Of a stretch of DNA of 64,000 bases, positions 1 through 7,562 are shown one piece after another. Each line of letters begins with the position of its first letter. The first letter of the stretch is position 1. The notes under the pieces were generated by a model that saw only the letters and a program-made list of their open reading frames with translations, did no database searches and had not been told where the DNA came from. A program made the position numbers and the translations under genes. Source of the stretch: Candidatus Parachristensenella avicola (GTDB lineage: Bacteria; Bacillota; Clostridia; Christensenellales; UMGS416); assembly GCA_904420205.1 (NCBI GenBank), contig CAJFUN010000019.1, forward strand, positions 1-64,000. Direction: 5' to 3'.

Positions 1-1
1 A

Positions 2-577
2 ACGGGATATGCGAGAATCGGCAGCGTGAAGAAGGGCGCGACGGTGACCATCCTGGGCGAGGAAAGCGGCTGGTACAAGATCAGTTATAACGGCGGTACG
101 GGCTATGTATCGAAAGAGTACATCCAAGTGGGCGGATCTTCCGCCACAGCATCGCCTACACAAGCCCCGGACGATGGCGCGGGGGCTATCGGTAAGGTGG
201 CGATTTCATCGGGATCGTTAACGGTTCGTAAGGGGCCGGGTGTCAATTATGCTAAAGTTGGCGCGCTGTATAAGAACGACACGGTAACCATCCTGGAGGT
301 AGGCGACCAATGGCATAAGATCTCCTTTGGGGGGACGACAGCCTACGTATCAGCCCAATACATACAGGTGCAGAGCGCAAGCTCCGGATCGGGAACGGCG
401 ACGGTCAACGTTTCGGGTACGTTGCTTGTACGCAGCGGTCCAGGCCAGAACTATGACCGGATCGGCAGCCTGCGCAACGGCGCTACGGTTACCGTGACGG
501 GTCAGAGCGGCATCTGGTACAAAATTCAATATTCCGGTACAACGGGTTATGTTCACGGAGGGTATCTCCGCTTCTGA
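2..577 (+). CDS. SH3b-repeat protein, 3' part
   Basis: The open frame enters from the left edge, so the N-terminus and true start lie outside the window. The 191 visible residues hold three bacterial SH3 (SH3b) repeats, at about nt 2-127, 197-370 and 395-574. Each carries the family pattern: 'VRxGPGxNY', a Val/Thr strand, 'WYKI' or 'WHKI', then 'GxxxYVxxxY'. Ser/Ala/Pro/Thr-rich linkers separate the repeats. SH3b repeats usually bind peptidoglycan in secreted wall hydrolases or wall-anchored proteins, so a wall-associated extracellular protein is likely. The catalytic domain, if any, would be upstream. A GTG at nt 26 falls inside the first repeat and is not a credible start. A strong terminator follows directly. 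Confidence 0.85.
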   Translation, partial: TGYARIGSVKKGATVTILGEESGWYKISYNGGTGYVSKEYIQVGGSSATASPTQAPDDGAGAIGKVAISSGSLTVRKGPGVNYAKVGALYKNDTVTILEVGDQWHKISFGGTTAYVSAQYIQVQSASSGSGTATVNVSGTLLVRSGPGQNYDRIGSLRNGATVTVTGQSGIWYKIQYSGTTGYVHGGYLRF

Positions 578-589
578 TCGATGGCAAAA

Positions 590-622
590 GCCGCCCGCTG
601 CCTAAGCAGCGGGCGGCTTTTT
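590..622 (+). terminator. Rho-independent terminator after SH3b gene
   Basis: An 11-bp perfect GC-rich stem (590-600 with 607-617, loop CCTAAG) is followed by five T. It lies 13 nt after the SH3b stop codon. Confidence 0.9.
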
Positions 623-756
623 GTGTCCGGAAAACTACTGGCTAGTCCAGCGGTTGAAAAAAACCAAACGGGATGAAGGCGATCAAAAACGCCCTTTGCC
701 ATAATGAAGAAGCGGTCTGACAACTGCACGACAAATAGCAAAAGGAGGCCCTATAG

Positions 757-1212
757 ATGAGTCTGAACGACTTCAACAGTTTATGGCATACAGAACGGCA
801 ATCAAATACCATATTGTGGTTGCGCCAATATTTCATAGAAAAGTGTTCTATCAGAAAAAGAAAGCAGCGATAGGGAAGATATTGATACAGCTGCGTGAGT
901 GGAAATAAGTGAGAATGATTGAAGCGAAGGATGCCCAGAGTATATCCATATGCTGGCAGAAAATCCGCCGAAGATTGCACTCTCCCGTTTTAGGGGGCAT
1001 CTGAGGGAAAGCGCAGCATGATGCTGTACGAGCAATTTGGAGAACTGAAATACAAGTATAGGAGCGGAGCGTTCTGGAGCCGCAGAGACTATGGGGATAC
1101 AGCAGGGAAGAATGCGGGGCGGATCGCAGAATATACCAGGAACTAGCTGAAAGAAGGCCAGGTGGGTGAGCTGTTAACCATCCGGCCCAACAGCCCGTTT
1201 ACAGGCGGCTAG
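757..1212 (+). pseudogene. Decayed IS200/IS605-family transposase (TnpA, Y1 HUH type)
   Basis: Behind a good RBS (AAAGGAGG, 740-747), conceptual translation across three frames recovers an almost full-length IS200-type TnpA. It starts 'MSLNDFNS', shifts frame to 'KYHIVVAP', stops after 'LREWK', continues as 'CPEYIHML', shifts again to 'YEQFGELKYKYRSG', has a stop in 'YTRN*LKE', and ends 'NSPFTGG'. Functional members have an HUH motif (DHIHML) and one catalytic tyrosine. Here the first His has become Tyr (codon 941-943), so the metal site is lost as well as the frame. The element is dead but recognisable. I see no tnpB and could not define the terminal hairpins. The flanks 626-756 and 1213-1290 hold nothing else I can support. 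Confidence 0.8.
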
Positions 1213-1291
1213 TAACCGGCCCTACACAGCTGACCGATGGCACTTATGCGTTTACACGTAAGCGAAGAACAAAGGGCATCGCGGATATATG

Positions 1292-1320
1292 AAAAATCCC
1301 CGGCTTTGCCGAGGAATTTT
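1292..1320 (-). terminator. Terminator of the RNA methyltransferase gene
   Basis: A 7-bp stem (1298-1304 with 1308-1314, one G-U pair on the minus strand, loop of three) is followed on the minus strand by a T-rich run (1292-1297). T residues on the other side could also stop plus-strand transcription. Confidence 0.7.
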
Positions 1321-1332
1321 TATTACCTTATT

Positions 1333-2460
1333 TTACTCAACCGGACGCCGCGGAGCGAAGTATTGATAGTACCGGCAGCGCAGCGGACCATTATAAAGAA
1401 GACGGCGCTTGTCAGCCCGCTTCCCAAAAAAGCTTTCAAAGCGATCGTCTGCGGTGATAACGTGGCAGTTAAAATGGTCCAGCATCCGATAACGCTGCCC
1501 CAATGCAGCATACAGCGCCCGCGCTGTCTTTTGATCGTTCAAGCGCTGCCCATAAGGTGGGTTCGTGACAATGACGCCATAGCGTTCATCGCTGGACAAG
1601 GCCCGAATATCGGATTGCGTCCAGCGGATAGCATTGGCTACGCCGGCTTGGCGGGCATGATACTGCGCCATGGAAAGGGCGTTCGGATCCACGTCGCTGC
1701 CCAGCAAGGCAAGGGGAAGGGCGCGCCGCGCCAGATCCCGGGCCTCCTGCCTGGCTCTTTGCCATGCCTGGGGCGGCAGAAAGGCAAACTGTTCCCCCGC
1801 GAAGCTGCGGTTTAGCCCCGGCGCAATGTTTCTGGCTATGAGCGCGGCTTCAATAAGCAGCGTACCTGTACCGCAAAAAGGATCCATTAGAACACGATCC
1901 TCCTTCCAGTGCGAGAGCAGCACCAGCGCGGCAGCCAGCGTTTCACGGATAGCGGCAGGCCCGTTAAGGCGGCGGTAGCCTCGCATATGCAAGGGGTGCC
2001 CGGAAATATTGAGGCTTAGTGTAGCACAGTCCTTCCAGATGTGAACTTCAATGGGCATGGATATTCCCTTTTCGGGGCACCATCTCATCGTATGGGCATT
2101 CATAAGCCGGCGGGAAATCGCCTTCTTGGCAATACGCTGGCAGTCGGGCACGCTCATCAAAGTAGAATTGATGCAGCGAGCAGTTACGGGAAAGCTTGCG
2201 TCGGCGGGCAGCCATGTTTCCCATGGGATCTGGTAAACTCCATCGAAAAGGGCGTCAAAATCAGGCGCGTCAAAACGGCCCGTCACCAAAGCGACATGGC
2301 CGGCGGTGCGCAGCCATAGGTTAGCACGGCATGCGTCTTCCGGCTCGCCGTCAAAGAGAACGCGAGAGGTTTGCACCTCCGAGACGTTGATATCCAGATG
2401 ACGCAGCTCCTGGGCCAGCACGCCTTCTAGCCCATAGCCGGTCGTGGCAATCCACTGCAT
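1333..2460 (-). CDS. THUMP-domain RNA guanine/adenine methyltransferase (RlmL/YpsC-like)
   Basis: This 375-residue protein has the arrangement of bacterial 23S rRNA methyltransferases of the RlmL N-terminal or YpsC type. A ferredoxin-like/THUMP RNA-binding part occupies about residues 1-160 (beginning 'QWIATTGYGLEGVLAQEL'). A Rossmann methyltransferase domain follows, with SAM motif 'DPFCGTGTLLIEAAL' and the catalytic NPPY motif ('VTNPPYGQRL') typical of exocyclic-N methylation. A cytoplasmic single-domain rRNA N2-guanine methyltransferase is expected from the family; the exact target base cannot be read here. The start is preceded by AAGGAG, and a sigma-A-like promoter lies upstream. The gene stands alone, followed by its own terminator. 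Confidence 0.85.
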   Translation of the reverse strand: MQWIATTGYGLEGVLAQELRHLDINVSEVQTSRVLFDGEPEDACRANLWLRTAGHVALVTGRFDAPDFDALFDGVYQIPWETWLPADASFPVTARCINSTLMSVPDCQRIAKKAISRRLMNAHTMRWCPEKGISMPIEVHIWKDCATLSLNISGHPLHMRGYRRLNGPAAIRETLAAALVLLSHWKEDRVLMDPFCGTGTLLIEAALIARNIAPGLNRSFAGEQFAFLPPQAWQRARQEARDLARRALPLALLGSDVDPNALSMAQYHARQAGVANAIRWTQSDIRALSSDERYGVIVTNPPYGQRLNDQKTARALYAALGQRYRMLDHFNCHVITADDRFESFFGKRADKRRLLYNGPLRCRYYQYFAPRRPVE

Positions 2461-2504
2461 TTTATGCTCCTTACTGCAGCCGCTATTTCGGCGGCTGCCC
2501 TGCT

Positions 2505-2533
2505 ATTATACTGGGTTTGCCCGGGATTGTCCA
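2505..2533 (-). promoter_or_regulatory. Predicted sigma-A promoter of the RNA methyltransferase gene
   Basis: On the minus strand TGGACA (2533-2528), a 17-bp spacer and TATAAT (2510-2505) lie about 45 bp before the ATG. The leader can fold a hairpin (8-bp GCAGCCGC stem near 2477-2497), whose role is unknown. Confidence 0.6.
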
Positions 2534-2601
2534 CGATATTTCAGTTGAAAAGAGAACCGCCGGTGAGGGAAAGCGGCGTCGGCGGCGCGCTTTGTCCGGA
2601 T

Positions 2602-2630
2602 TTGACGGGCGGCGGGTAAACCGCTATAAT
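2602..2630 (+). promoter_or_regulatory. Predicted sigma-A promoter of the lipoprotein gene
   Basis: TTGACG (2602-2607), a 17-bp spacer and TATAAT (2625-2630) lie 35 bp before the chosen ATG at 2665. Confidence 0.7.
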
Positions 2631-2664
2631 CTTGTATGAAAAGACCTTAGGGGAGGAGAACCCA

Positions 2665-4062
2665 ATGAGATATGGGCGCGCGGGGCTTTGGCTGCTGGCG
2701 GTGCTTCTGCTGATGACAGGTTGCGCCGGCGTCAATCCGTCGGACGAAGAGCAGTGGCTCGAGCTTACCTATGTGACCAATCTGGAGGATGCAGAGCAGC
2801 TTATTACGCTGCAGGAGCCGCTGCTTGAGCAGAAGGGAATCCGGCTGACCCGACTGCAGCTTGAAGGCGACGATCCAACGGCAAGCTTAACAGCGCTGAT
2901 GGAGGCAGGGGAAACGCCGGACCTGATGATGATGGAGGGCGTGGATATCCAGCAGGCAGCCCGCTGGGCCCAAGAGGGCGCCATACGCACCATCCCTTCA
3001 GGGAAGCTCAAGGCCAGGCAGACCTTGTGGGAGCACAGCGGCAGTTGGAGTCAGGCCCTGTCCCGGGAGGGGGCTTGGATCGCCTTGCCGGTCGAGGCGT
3101 GGAACCCTGAAGCGGATGGATCCAACATGATGATCTATTGCAGGACCGATTGGGCCAGGAACCTGGGCGTGGAGGATTTAAGCCACCTATCCTGGGAAGA
3201 TTTCCTCAAGCTGGCCCGGGGATATGCGCACGGCGACCCGGATTATAACGGAATCGCGGATACCTGGGGCCTGACCTATGCGGGCCCGGGGTTGGGCGGC
3301 TTGACCCAGCTGTGCTATGGTAGCTTTGGCGTGGCGGATTGGACCTGGCAGGGTGATCGCTTAGTGCCGGGTTGGAGCGGCGAGGAGGCAAAGGAGGCCA
3401 CGCAATGGCTGGTTCAACTGCGCCGCGAAGGCATCTTGGATCCGGACGGAGCCGAGCATACCCGGGAGGAGGCTTTGGAACTATTCTGCCGGGGATATGC
3501 GGGGATGATTCTATGGGACGATCCTGCAGAGCTGGAATCCTATTGGCGGGATGTTCAGGCTACCCGGGAGAAGGCTTTGCTCATTAACGATACGGTAACC
3601 GTACTGGCATTGCCGGAAAATCCCTATGGCGTTACCGCTATGGGCGGGGACGGGGAGAGCGAGCCGCTGGCGATGCTTGGGCCGGATGTGAGCGATGAGG
3701 CGCTGGAAAAGCTGCTTTCCATCATGGAGGAAGTCGGTAAGCTGGCTTGGCAGCTGCCGGAAAATTTGCCGGATGACGCTTCCTTCACCCAGCGCTGCGC
3801 CTATCGCAAGAGGCTCTATTATCGCCCTTACCAGGAAAATGCGCCGAGCTTTACCCTGGCGATGGATGATGTGGGCCTGGCACAGGTGAACCAGCAGCAG
3901 CGCGAAAAAGCGCAGGAAGCATTGGCGGAGCTCATTGCTGCGCCGGACGACTTTGATACATTATGGAGCCAGTGGACAGCTCAGAATGAAGCGCTATGCG
4001 GCGGCTATACGGAGCAGGTCAATGCCTGGGCCAGCCAGCAGGGACAAAAGCCCGATCAATAG
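2665..4062 (+). CDS. Extracellular solute-binding lipoprotein (ABC sugar-type)
   Basis: The protein has 465 residues with a classical lipoprotein signal: Arg-containing N-region, 'LWLLAVLLLM' core and lipobox 'LMTGC', giving a mature N-terminal Cys near residue 22. The body resembles carbohydrate-type solute-binding proteins (bacterial extracellular protein family 1). It has an early strand after the Cys, a 'TPDLMMMEG' segment, and a calcium-loop-like 'GDPDYNGIADTWGLTY' that is frequent in these receptors. ATG 2665 is preferred over an in-frame ATG at 2632 because AGGGGAGGAG precedes it and it puts the signal peptide at the N-terminus. No permease or ATPase gene is adjacent, so it is an orphan receptor that must work with a transporter encoded elsewhere or in another surface role. 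The ligand is unknown. Confidence 0.8.
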   Translation: MRYGRAGLWLLAVLLLMTGCAGVNPSDEEQWLELTYVTNLEDAEQLITLQEPLLEQKGIRLTRLQLEGDDPTASLTALMEAGETPDLMMMEGVDIQQAARWAQEGAIRTIPSGKLKARQTLWEHSGSWSQALSREGAWIALPVEAWNPEADGSNMMIYCRTDWARNLGVEDLSHLSWEDFLKLARGYAHGDPDYNGIADTWGLTYAGPGLGGLTQLCYGSFGVADWTWQGDRLVPGWSGEEAKEATQWLVQLRREGILDPDGAEHTREEALELFCRGYAGMILWDDPAELESYWRDVQATREKALLINDTVTVLALPENPYGVTAMGGDGESEPLAMLGPDVSDEALEKLLSIMEEVGKLAWQLPENLPDDASFTQRCAYRKRLYYRPYQENAPSFTLAMDDVGLAQVNQQQREKAQEALAELIAAPDDFDTLWSQWTAQNEALCGGYTEQVNAWASQQGQKPDQ

Positions 4063-4063
4063 C

Positions 4064-4113
4064 GCAAAACAATAAAGGGATGAAGCATTTGCTTCATCCC
4101 TTTATTGTTTTGC
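4064..4113. terminator. Bidirectional terminator between convergent genes
   Basis: A perfect 24-bp stem (4064-4087 with 4090-4113) has a 2-nt loop and A/T-rich outer ends, giving T-runs on both strands. Its right arm overlaps the last codons and stop of the minus-strand gene ending at 4102. Confidence 0.9.
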
Positions 4114-5232
4114 GATCATCTCCTCCAGAACGGCCATTCCGTTTTCCAGCTGGGTGCAGCGGTCTTTCAGCGTGGCAATCGCCTTCTCTTGGGCGGCGCA
4201 AGCCTTGGCCTGGGCGCTGACTGCAAAGAGCTGCTGCTGCATTTCACGGAAGGACTGCTGCAGCTGACTGAGCAGCAGCGCCTGATTGCGCAGCGTTTGG
4301 GTAAGACCGCTGCCTGACGGCGCAGGCTGCGCTGCAGCCGGGGGGGCGGATAAAGGGGCTGCCGGCGCTTGGGAAAAAGGCGGCGTAAGCTGACGCGAGC
4401 GGGCGGCAATCTCGGCTATAGGCGGCGCAGCCGGGTCAGCGGAAAGCGCGGTGGGCTCCCAGCCAGAGGATCCGAGCAGGCGGCTTATCCACTGCCCGTG
4501 AAGACGGAAAGCACAGCGGATCTGCCCCTGCGCGGAATAGAGACAGGGTGAATCACAATCCGGCTCCTCTTCCAGCGGATAGTTATCGGCAAACACACGG
4601 CCCCGGCTGATAAAAACCGTATGCAGCGCGCCTGCTTCGTCCGTGAGGGCTTGCGGTGATTCCATAGGCCCGGGCGCGGAGAAGAGCTCTACCGCGGGGC
4701 CCGTATCCAGTGGAATGCGGAAAAAGCGCCCTCGATCCCTTTCGTTATAGGAGGCATAGAGCACAGGGCCCTGGCTGGAGGGAAGCAGAGAGACAAGGGC
4801 ATGCAGCCTTCCGGCGTGGGGAAGTTCCAGGCGGCGTCCCTGCCAGGCACCATGGGCGCCGCGGCGGTAACGTACGGCCACCGGATCCGGTGCGGCCCCG
4901 GTTAAAAGGTAAACGATGTTCAGCTCCGGTGCGGCGGCAATAAGCAGATCCTCCAGATGAACATCTTCCCGATCCAGACGGGCCAGAGATTGGCGGCTCC
5001 AGCGGCGTCCGTCGCTGGTACGGCAATAGATCAAGTGCCGGGAGGCGGTGTGCATGATGAGATGAAAGTCCCCCTGCTCATCTACGCATCCGTCCCATTC
5101 CATGACGCAGGACGGTTCGGGTTGCGCCAGCTCGTCCGGGCCAGCGCCCCGCCATACAAGCCGACCATCCTGATTTCGTGACAGCGTAAATTCGCCGGCA
5201 GGAAGCAGCACCCTGGCCGGAGTATTTTTCAT
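4102..5232 (-). CDS. Uncharacterised protein: beta-rich N-domain, Pro/Ala linker, C-terminal coiled coil
   Basis: I do not recognise this 376-residue protein. Residues about 1-275 show short strand-like blocks with recurring 'LxxxGxxHxxx', 'RxxDGRRW' and 'LYxxYN' patterns, suggestive of a beta-propeller-like sensor or binding domain (inference). Residues about 278-315 are a Pro/Ala/Ser linker. Residues about 318-376 are a strong coiled coil rich in Gln/Leu heptads, ending 'VLEEMIAKQ'. There is no signal peptide or membrane segment. The start has a very good RBS (AAGGAGG, 8-nt spacing). It is divergent from a Cys-rich coat-like gene 91 bp away, so a role in spore surface assembly is possible but unproven. 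Confidence 0.6.
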   Translation of the reverse strand: MKNTPARVLLPAGEFTLSRNQDGRLVWRGAGPDELAQPEPSCVMEWDGCVDEQGDFHLIMHTASRHLIYCRTSDGRRWSRQSLARLDREDVHLEDLLIAAAPELNIVYLLTGAAPDPVAVRYRRGAHGAWQGRRLELPHAGRLHALVSLLPSSQGPVLYASYNERDRGRFFRIPLDTGPAVELFSAPGPMESPQALTDEAGALHTVFISRGRVFADNYPLEEEPDCDSPCLYSAQGQIRCAFRLHGQWISRLLGSSGWEPTALSADPAAPPIAEIAARSRQLTPPFSQAPAAPLSAPPAAAQPAPSGSGLTQTLRNQALLLSQLQQSFREMQQQLFAVSAQAKACAAQEKAIATLKDRCTQLENGMAVLEEMIAKQ

Positions 5233-5323
5233 GGATCATCCTCCTTCACACATCATTCGTCTGCTTCATACTATGCTAGTAGACTTCCGGATATCCGGTC
5301 CGGAGTTAAAGGAGGTAAAAAAC

Positions 5324-6124
5324 ATGTCCTTTTATTCGACCAAGAACGCTATGAGCAACTGCTGCCCCGGCCGCGTCTGCGGCGAGGGAACCCAAGGTGT
5401 GACCGAGCGCGTTTGCGTCCAGGTGAAGAAGGTCTATGATGCCTGCATGCAGCAGGAGCAGGTGGATAACGTGCGCGTGACGCTTTGCGATATCCAGCCC
5501 TGCTTTGAGCGGCCGACCGCGCCGCTGGAATTCGTCAGCTGCCGCAGCAAAGGCATCAAAGGCACGGTGCGCGATCTGTGCATCCAGCGCCTGCCGGACC
5601 GGGAACGTTTTGCCCGTGTTCGCGCCATCGTTGATATTCCGATCGACGTGGTATTTACCGATGCCACCGGCCGCGAATTCACCGGCAACGCTTGCGTGTC
5701 CGTCCGCAAGGATGTGGTGCTCTACGTACCTTGCGACTCCATTGTGCCCTATGAGATCGATAACCTGGTCAGCGCGATCTGCGTAACCGGCGAGCATGTC
5801 TGCGATTTCACCTTTGATATCACCATCTGCATCACCGTTATCCTCAAGGTGGTAGCCGAGGTGGATCTGCTGGTTCCTGCGTATGGCTTCTGCAGCGTAC
5901 CGCCGTGCGAGGAATTTGCGGATAATGTCTGTGACGAGTTCTTCGGCCTCCCCATTTTCCCGCCGCAGATTGAGGACTGCGACACTGACTGCCTGGATCA
6001 GGGCACCTGCTCCAACAATTGCCCCAGCACAAGCACCGGCAGCACGGGATGCAGCTGCAACACCGGTTGTAACTGCCATACCGGTTGCAATACCGGCTGC
6101 GGCCCCATCATCCAGCCCCGCTAA
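5324..6124 (+). CDS. Cys-rich spore-coat-like protein with C-terminal Cys/Thr/Gly tail
   Basis: The protein has 266 residues. ATG 5324 is chosen because AAAGGAGGT lies just upstream; an ATG at 5231 is in frame but has no RBS and overlaps the divergent start. The body holds beta-rich segments such as 'RVRAIVDIPIDVVFTD' and 'DVVLYVPCDS', resembling clostridial coat or exosporium proteins with DUF3794-like folds. Cysteines occur throughout. The C-terminus is a low-complexity tail of short 'NTGC', 'HTGC' and 'SCNTGC' units. Cys-rich tails of this type suit disulfide-crosslinked spore layers. Upstream, CATACTAT (5267-5274) resembles a sigma-E -10 element, but no clear -35 is visible. The coat assignment is inference from composition; no signal peptide is present. 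Confidence 0.55.
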   Translation: MSFYSTKNAMSNCCPGRVCGEGTQGVTERVCVQVKKVYDACMQQEQVDNVRVTLCDIQPCFERPTAPLEFVSCRSKGIKGTVRDLCIQRLPDRERFARVRAIVDIPIDVVFTDATGREFTGNACVSVRKDVVLYVPCDSIVPYEIDNLVSAICVTGEHVCDFTFDITICITVILKVVAEVDLLVPAYGFCSVPPCEEFADNVCDEFFGLPIFPPQIEDCDTDCLDQGTCSNNCPSTSTGSTGCSCNTGCNCHTGCNTGCGPIIQPR

Positions 6125-6140
6125 ACGGGCATAGGTACCC

Positions 6141-6175
6141 AAAGCCCCCGAAGGATGGCCTTCGGGGGCTTTGAT
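6141..6175 (+). terminator. Terminator after Cys-rich gene
   Basis: A 14-bp perfect stem (6141-6154 with 6159-6172, loop ATGG) lies 16 nt after the stop. The T-run is short. Confidence 0.8.
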
Positions 6176-6249
6176 TATCGATATATACTATATGTGATGT
6201 TCAGCAGCCCGACGATATGCGCGAATAAGGCGGCGCTTTCGCCTGCGGG

Positions 6250-6948
6250 TTAGTTCATGCGGGCAAACCACTGGGTAATATAGTATCCGCCCTTAGCGGC
6301 ATTGTAGACAACGCCGATGCCGCAATGCGTATAGCTGGATTTAAGAATATTCGCCCTATGCCCTTCGGAAGCCATCAGAGCAGCTTCCGCCTTCTCCAAA
6401 GATCCGTAAAGGGCAATGTTTTCTCCGGCGCCCAAAGTCGACAGGCCGGCGGCCTTCAAGCGAGCAGAAAATCCGCCGTATGTGGGCGACGTATGGGAAA
6501 AATATCCGTTCTGCGACATATCCTGACTATGAGCCGCCGCTCCCTGAGCCAGCGCGTCACTCCAAATTAGCGGGCTAAGGCCATTCGATGCGCGATCCGC
6601 GTTGACCATGTCCAGCATTTGTTTGCCTAGCGACTGGTTAATGGAAGCGGTGGCCTGGGGCGTAGCGGTGGCCTGGGGCGTAGCAGTAGCCTGCGGCGTA
6701 GCGGTAGCTTGCGGCGTAGCGGTAGCTTGCGGTGTAGCGGTGGCCTGCGGCATCGTCGGCTTAGCCGTAGCGGTTTGCGGTCGAGTGTAGCGGGTGGGGG
6801 CGCAGGCAAGGTTGGTGCAATAGCGGAAACCATGATAATGTGGATAAGCCGAGCAGGTGGGCTGCCAACGGGAGGCTGCCAGCGCGCTGGTAGCCGTGCT
6901 GATGGCCAGAACGGCGCCTGCTACTGTAATAAAAAGTTTTTTCTTCAT
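6250..6948 (-). CDS. Secreted CAP/SCP-domain protein (YkwD-like)
   Basis: The protein has 232 residues: an N-terminal signal peptide ('KKKLFITVAGAVLAIS', cleavage after 'SALA'), a short region with four Cys, a Thr/Ala/Pro/Gln linker made of six 'QATATP'-type units, and a CAP domain over the last ~125 residues. CAP hallmarks are 'MLDMVNADRASNGLSPL', 'AHSQDMSQNGYFSHTSP', 'GENIA', 'GHRANIL' and 'CGIGV'. This is the family of clostridial and bacillar YkwD proteins, secreted and often wall- or spore-associated, of unsettled biochemical function. ATG 6948 is chosen because GGAGGC precedes it and a Lys-rich n-region follows; upstream in-frame starts lack an RBS. Confidence 0.85.
   Translation of the reverse strand: MKKKLFITVAGAVLAISTATSALAASRWQPTCSAYPHYHGFRYCTNLACAPTRYTRPQTATAKPTMPQATATPQATATPQATATPQATATPQATATPQATASINQSLGKQMLDMVNADRASNGLSPLIWSDALAQGAAAHSQDMSQNGYFSHTSPTYGGFSARLKAAGLSTLGAGENIALYGSLEKAEAALMASEGHRANILKSSYTHCGIGVVYNAAKGGYYITQWFARMN
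6648..6755 (-). repeat. Six 18-bp tandem repeats encoding the QATATP linker
   Basis: Six consecutive 18-bp units (starts at 6648, 6666, 6684, 6702, 6720 and 6738) differ by only a few bases and encode the low-complexity linker of the CAP protein. The copy number could vary by slippage without breaking frame. Confidence 0.85.
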
Positions 6949-7142
6949 GAAAATGCCTCCTTTGTATGAAAAAAGTATTGCATTCAAGAGGTAGTTTGTG
7001 CATAATGGTGATTGCATTGAAACACAATGAGCATGATTGACCGGTCATAACAAAATCATAGTAGTTCTGTAACACTTTTGCAATAAATATGGCATTGCCT
7101 TTCCATGGGAATGCATGGTAACAAATCGACGAGGTGAGAAAA

Positions 7143-7538
7143 ATGGCACTTGTGAAATGCCCCCGCTGCGAGCTAAATTATATGCAGGAAGGGGAGAAGT
7201 ACTGCAAAGTATGCACCAGGGAAATGCGTGGTCTGGATGATTCTCATGACCATTTGGAGATGTGTGTAGTCTGCGGAGAGCGCCCGGCTAAGGCGGGCAG
7301 CGAGCTTTGCGCGGAATGCCTGCGGGAGCATAAAATTCTATCGGCTGAAGGGGACGACGAAGCATATGAGGATGACGTGGCGGATCCCGCGGAAGAAATG
7401 CTCAGCGAAGTCGACGACCTGGACGATCTAGAGATGGACCTGGACAACAACGATGCCCCCGCCAGCGAGCTGAGCGAAATTGAACGCGAGCTTGGCGACG
7501 ATGATGAAGACGAGGAAGAGGATGAGGAGCATCCTTAA
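7143..7538 (+). CDS. Small zinc-ribbon protein with acidic tail
   Basis: The protein has 131 residues and I cannot assign a named family. The first 65 residues hold four CxxC-type pairs in two ribbons: 'CPRC...CKVC' and 'CVVC...CAEC', each expected to bind one zinc ion. The last ~60 residues are dominated by Asp/Glu, ending in an almost pure acidic run, and are probably disordered. ATG 7143 is chosen over an in-frame GTG at 7134 because GAGGTGAG lies at RBS distance. A metallophosphoesterase gene follows 24 nt later on the same strand, so the two are probably cotranscribed. Acidic tails often bind basic proteins or nucleoprotein surfaces, but no function is claimed. Confidence 0.7.
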   Translation: MALVKCPRCELNYMQEGEKYCKVCTREMRGLDDSHDHLEMCVVCGERPAKAGSELCAECLREHKILSAEGDDEAYEDDVADPAEEMLSEVDDLDDLEMDLDNNDAPASELSEIERELGDDDEDEEEDEEHP

Positions 7539-7562
7539 TCTTCCAGATAAGAAAGGATCGAA

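Noticed and set aside
1237..1815. 192-codon plus-strand open frame
   Set aside because: It overlaps the methyltransferase gene on the other strand and the terminator. There is no RBS or family pattern.
5267..5274. Sigma-E -10 (CATACTAT) before the Cys-rich gene
   Set aside because: The -10 match is good, but no -35 at the correct distance was found, so it is not listed as a promoter.
5306..6142. 278-codon minus-strand open frame
   Set aside because: It is antisense to the Cys-rich coat-like gene, low-complexity Ala/Gly, with no RBS.
6648..6755. CRISPR-like array
   Set aside because: The repeats are contiguous and in frame with a coding linker, with no unique spacers and no cas genes.
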